A DNA stretch of 64,000 bases from Reichenbachiella ulvae (lineage in GTDB: Bacteria > Bacteroidota > Bacteroidia > Cytophagales > Cyclobacteriaceae): positions 1,488,001-1,552,000 of the forward strand of contig NZ_JAOYOD010000001.1 of NCBI RefSeq assembly GCF_025833875.1, in the 5' to 3' direction. The notes under the pieces are model-generated. The model searched no databases. It saw only the letters and a program-made list of their open reading frames with translations, and had not been told where the DNA came from. Positions 61,863 to 64,000 of the stretch are shown in pieces. Position 1 is the first letter of the stretch. The number at the start of each line of letters is the position of its first letter. The position numbers were made by a program, and so were the translations under genes.

Positions 61863-63059
61863 CTATCCTTTCCTGGCCAAATACCTTTTAGATATCTCAT
61901 CCCCTATGGCCAATGAAGAAGTGGCTGCTGGAGAGGGTGCATTGCATACATTGATGAAATGATCATCCTCCAGAATCTGAAAATCATCTAGTAAACCACC
62001 ATTTCGGTCACAAGCCTGAGCCCTCACTCCTGCTCCACCGGTTTCAAGATCTGACTCCTTAATCTCCGGTATAAGCTTCTGCAGGGCAGTTGTAAAAGCA
62101 GATTTAGAAAAAGAGCGATACATCTCCCCAAATCCTGTTTTCCAATATTTGGCTGCCACCTTTTGAAATCCTGGCCATGCCAAAGTCTCTAATAGTTCAG
62201 CCAAATTGATGTCTGATTTTTTATACCCCTCTCTCTGAAAGGCCAATACAGCATTAGGACCAGCTTCGACCCCACCATTGATCATTCGCGTAAAGTGCAC
62301 ACCTAAAAAGGGGAAATTAGGGTCAGGCACTGGGTAGATCAAATTCTTAACCAGATGCTGGCTTTCTTCCTTGAGTTGATAATATTCACCCCTAAATGGC
62401 ACAATCTTCAAATCAGGCTTCAAAGGTGTCATCTTAGCAACTTTGTCAGAATACAAACCGGCACAATTCACTACCATCTTAGACTGAAAATCTCCTTTGT
62501 TAGTCACTACGGTTTGCTCACTCTCCGAGCTATGGATTTTAACCACCTTATGCTCATAGAAGATTTCCGCTCCAGCGGACAAAAGCTTTTCCTCCAGTTT
62601 TTTACAGACTGCTGTATAGTCTATAATCCCCGTTTGCGGCACATGAATTCCTTTGACTCCATTCACATGAGGCTCATACTCCTTTAATTCATCGGCATTC
62701 AACCATTTCATCCCTTCTAGCCCATTAGCAACCCCACGTTCGTGTAGAGTAGTCAAATAGGGCACCTCAGCTTCATCTGTGGCTACTACGATCTTTCCGC
62801 ATAGGTCATAGTTGATTCCTTCCTGATTACAAAAATCTAACAAAAGATGATAGCCATTTATACAATTTACAGCCTTCAAACTACCGGGTTTGTAATACAA
62901 TCCAGAATGAATAACGCCACTATTGTTACCCGTCTGGTGTTTGGCCGGACCGGATTCTTTTTCAATAATGGTGATCGAAGTATTAGGCGATTTTTGGTGG
63001 ATTTGCCAGGCACTCGCCAGACCTACTATCCCACCCCCGATGACGATGACATCTTTCAT
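61863..63059 (-). CDS. lhgO: L-2-hydroxyglutarate oxidase
   Basis: 398 residues from ATG 63059 (MKDVIVIGGGIVGLASAW); the open frame begins with a TTG two codons earlier. FAD-binding GGGIVG; HQTGNNSGVIHSGLYYKPGS is the LhgO/YgaF signature; the C-terminal GAGVRAQACDRNGGLLDDF and NAPSPAATSSLAIG close the flavin site. Oxidises L-2-hydroxyglutarate to 2-oxoglutarate and passes electrons to the quinone pool. Confidence 0.94.
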   Translation of the reverse strand: MKDVIVIGGGIVGLASAWQIHQKSPNTSITIIEKESGPAKHQTGNNSGVIHSGLYYKPGSLKAVNCINGYHLLLDFCNQEGINYDLCGKIVVATDEAEVPYLTTLHERGVANGLEGMKWLNADELKEYEPHVNGVKGIHVPQTGIIDYTAVCKKLEEKLLSAGAEIFYEHKVVKIHSSESEQTVVTNKGDFQSKMVVNCAGLYSDKVAKMTPLKPDLKIVPFRGEYYQLKEESQHLVKNLIYPVPDPNFPFLGVHFTRMINGGVEAGPNAVLAFQREGYKKSDINLAELLETLAWPGFQKVAAKYWKTGFGEMYRSFSKSAFTTALQKLIPEIKESDLETGGAGVRAQACDRNGGLLDDFQILEDDHFINVCNAPSPAATSSLAIGDEISKRYLARKG

Positions 63060-63140
63060 TTGCAAATGATCAAAGTGATAATGAATTGTGGCTCGAAATT
63101 GATCAATGTATGAACTAAATCAAAGCAGAAATAAGGCAAT

Positions 63141-64000
63141 CTATCTGCCTATTAATATAAATGGTGCCCAATAATAAGGATCCGAATATTTTTCTGACCT
63201 AATCATTTCCAATTTCGCCTTTCTCAGATCGTCTCTATAACCCTCCTTATCAGAGTGATAGAGGTGGTTTTTATAAAATGATATCATCAACTCAGAGGTA
63301 GATTGATCATTCACCTGCCAAAGTGATACCAACAGGTTTTGAGCTCCCGAATACTTCAGAGCACGGCTTAAACCTATCACTCCTTCCCCCTGGGATATTT
63401 TACCCAAACCTGTTTCGCAGGCCGATAGTGAAACTAAATTGGAATTGATCTTGGTGCTATATATTTCGCTGCAATAAAGTCTCCCATCTCCAGACTGATC
63501 TGCATTTAGATAAATACTAGATTGACCCGGGTGATCTTCATCTACCATGCCATGAGTCGCTAAATGCAAGTATCTATATCCTTCTTCCAGCTTATGAACC
63601 ACATTGCTTTCGCTGGCTTGCTCATGTAAACTCACATCAACAGTCAAACCATTCCCACTGAGCAAATATCTTATTTCATTCACTTCCTTTTCGGTAGAGG
63701 GTAAATCACTCATTCCTGAATTGGCGTCAAACTCTACTGGAGCGACCAAAAGTGCAGACATATCTCCATGCAATTGCTCTAGAGGTTTCTGTAAATACAA
63801 GGTAGCCGAATAATCATAGTTAATGGCAATACGCTCAATCAGATAACTACCTTCTTCATCTATCAAACTCTCAAAAGTCACGGTTGAAAGCAATCCATCT
63901 GGTAAAATGGTCAGAGAGCTTTTACCCTTTTCCATTTTGGGAATCAATAGTTGATACAGTTGTTTTGAAATGGATCGGTTCTCCTCTTCCATCCGATATT
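63141..64000 (-). CDS. CHAT domain protein, N-terminus cut by window edge
   Basis: At least 286 residues; the frame stays open past the ATG at 63992 to the edge, so the gene begins outside. The CHAT (caspase-like) protease fold is clear: catalytic His in YLHLATHGMVDEDHP and Cys in SLSACETGLGKISQGEGVIGL, then NLLVSLWQVNDQSTSELM and YWAPFILIGR. Family members mostly carry N-terminal TPR repeats, which would lie beyond the edge. Possible role in defence or stress signalling. Confidence 0.9.
   Translation of the reverse strand, partial: YRMEEENRSISKQLYQLLIPKMEKGKSSLTILPDGLLSTVTFESLIDEEGSYLIERIAINYDYSATLYLQKPLEQLHGDMSALLVAPVEFDANSGMSDLPSTEKEVNEIRYLLSGNGLTVDVSLHEQASESNVVHKLEEGYRYLHLATHGMVDEDHPGQSSIYLNADQSGDGRLYCSEIYSTKINSNLVSLSACETGLGKISQGEGVIGLSRALKYSGAQNLLVSLWQVNDQSTSELMISFYKNHLYHSDKEGYRDDLRKAKLEMIRSEKYSDPYYWAPFILIGR

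Overview
The window looks like a chromosomal segment of a Bacteroidota bacterium, most likely a marine or free-living member of the Cytophagales; this is inferred from content, without a database search. Lineage marks seen in the sequence are: type IX secretion C-terminal sorting tails on two large secreted proteins, a fused CcoN-CcoO oxidase subunit, an arginine operon built on an N-acyl-ornithine transcarbamylase, promoters with the Bacteroidota -7 motif TAnnTTTG, few Shine-Dalgarno sequences, and many SPxxAQ-type signal peptides. No rRNA, tRNA, CRISPR array or insertion sequence was found.

Region by region. 1-9144 (minus): a nearly complete arginine/proline operon in transcription order GNAT acetyltransferase, argG, argC, a stray four-helix-bundle gene, proC, argD, argF', argB, argE-like, argH (cut by the left edge). 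9477-16767: a GSCFA protein, the rpsF-rpsR-rplI ribosomal operon, a lipoprotein, surE, a GIN-domain secreted protein, mtaB, a DUF2911 lipoprotein and a small hypothetical. 16818-19631 (minus): ECF sigma factor, membrane anti-sigma factor and a secreted coiled-coil protein. 19825-22307: BLUF photoreceptor, DinB-like secreted protein, PAS histidine kinase. 22632-24978: etfB-etfA-bifunctional nuclease. 25276-29080 (minus): dnaG-ribBA-hypothetical. 29207-33657: mrp, nifU-like and an M43 metalloprotease secreted by T9SS. 33650-41276: ddl, a PASTA protein, a second T9SS protein, a carboxynorspermidine (polyamine) operon, a DUF4136 lipoprotein and a peroxiredoxin.

41278-56464 is the most interesting part: a microaerobic respiration island. 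A PAS histidine kinase with a FixL-like His/Arg pattern is paired with a response regulator whose output is a whole CRP/FNR module, so FixJ-like and FixK-like functions sit in one chain. Divergent from it run usp, ccoI, ccoS, hemN, two more usp genes, a PLDc_N membrane peptide, ccoNO, ccoQ, ccoP, ccoG, ccoH and a TauE/DsbD-like membrane protein. Four intergenic regions here carry the palindrome TGAT-N4-ATCA, and in all four a TAnnTTTG-like -7 box starts exactly 57 bases after the palindrome starts. One palindrome also overlaps the -33 box of the kinase/regulator operon itself, which suggests negative autoregulation. I read this as a compact FixLJK-like circuit.

56476-64000: an OprP-like porin with an amidohydrolase-like N-terminal piece, a class V aminotransferase, a TPR sensor kinase, L-2-hydroxyglutarate oxidase, and the C-terminal half of a CHAT protease-like protein cut by the right edge.
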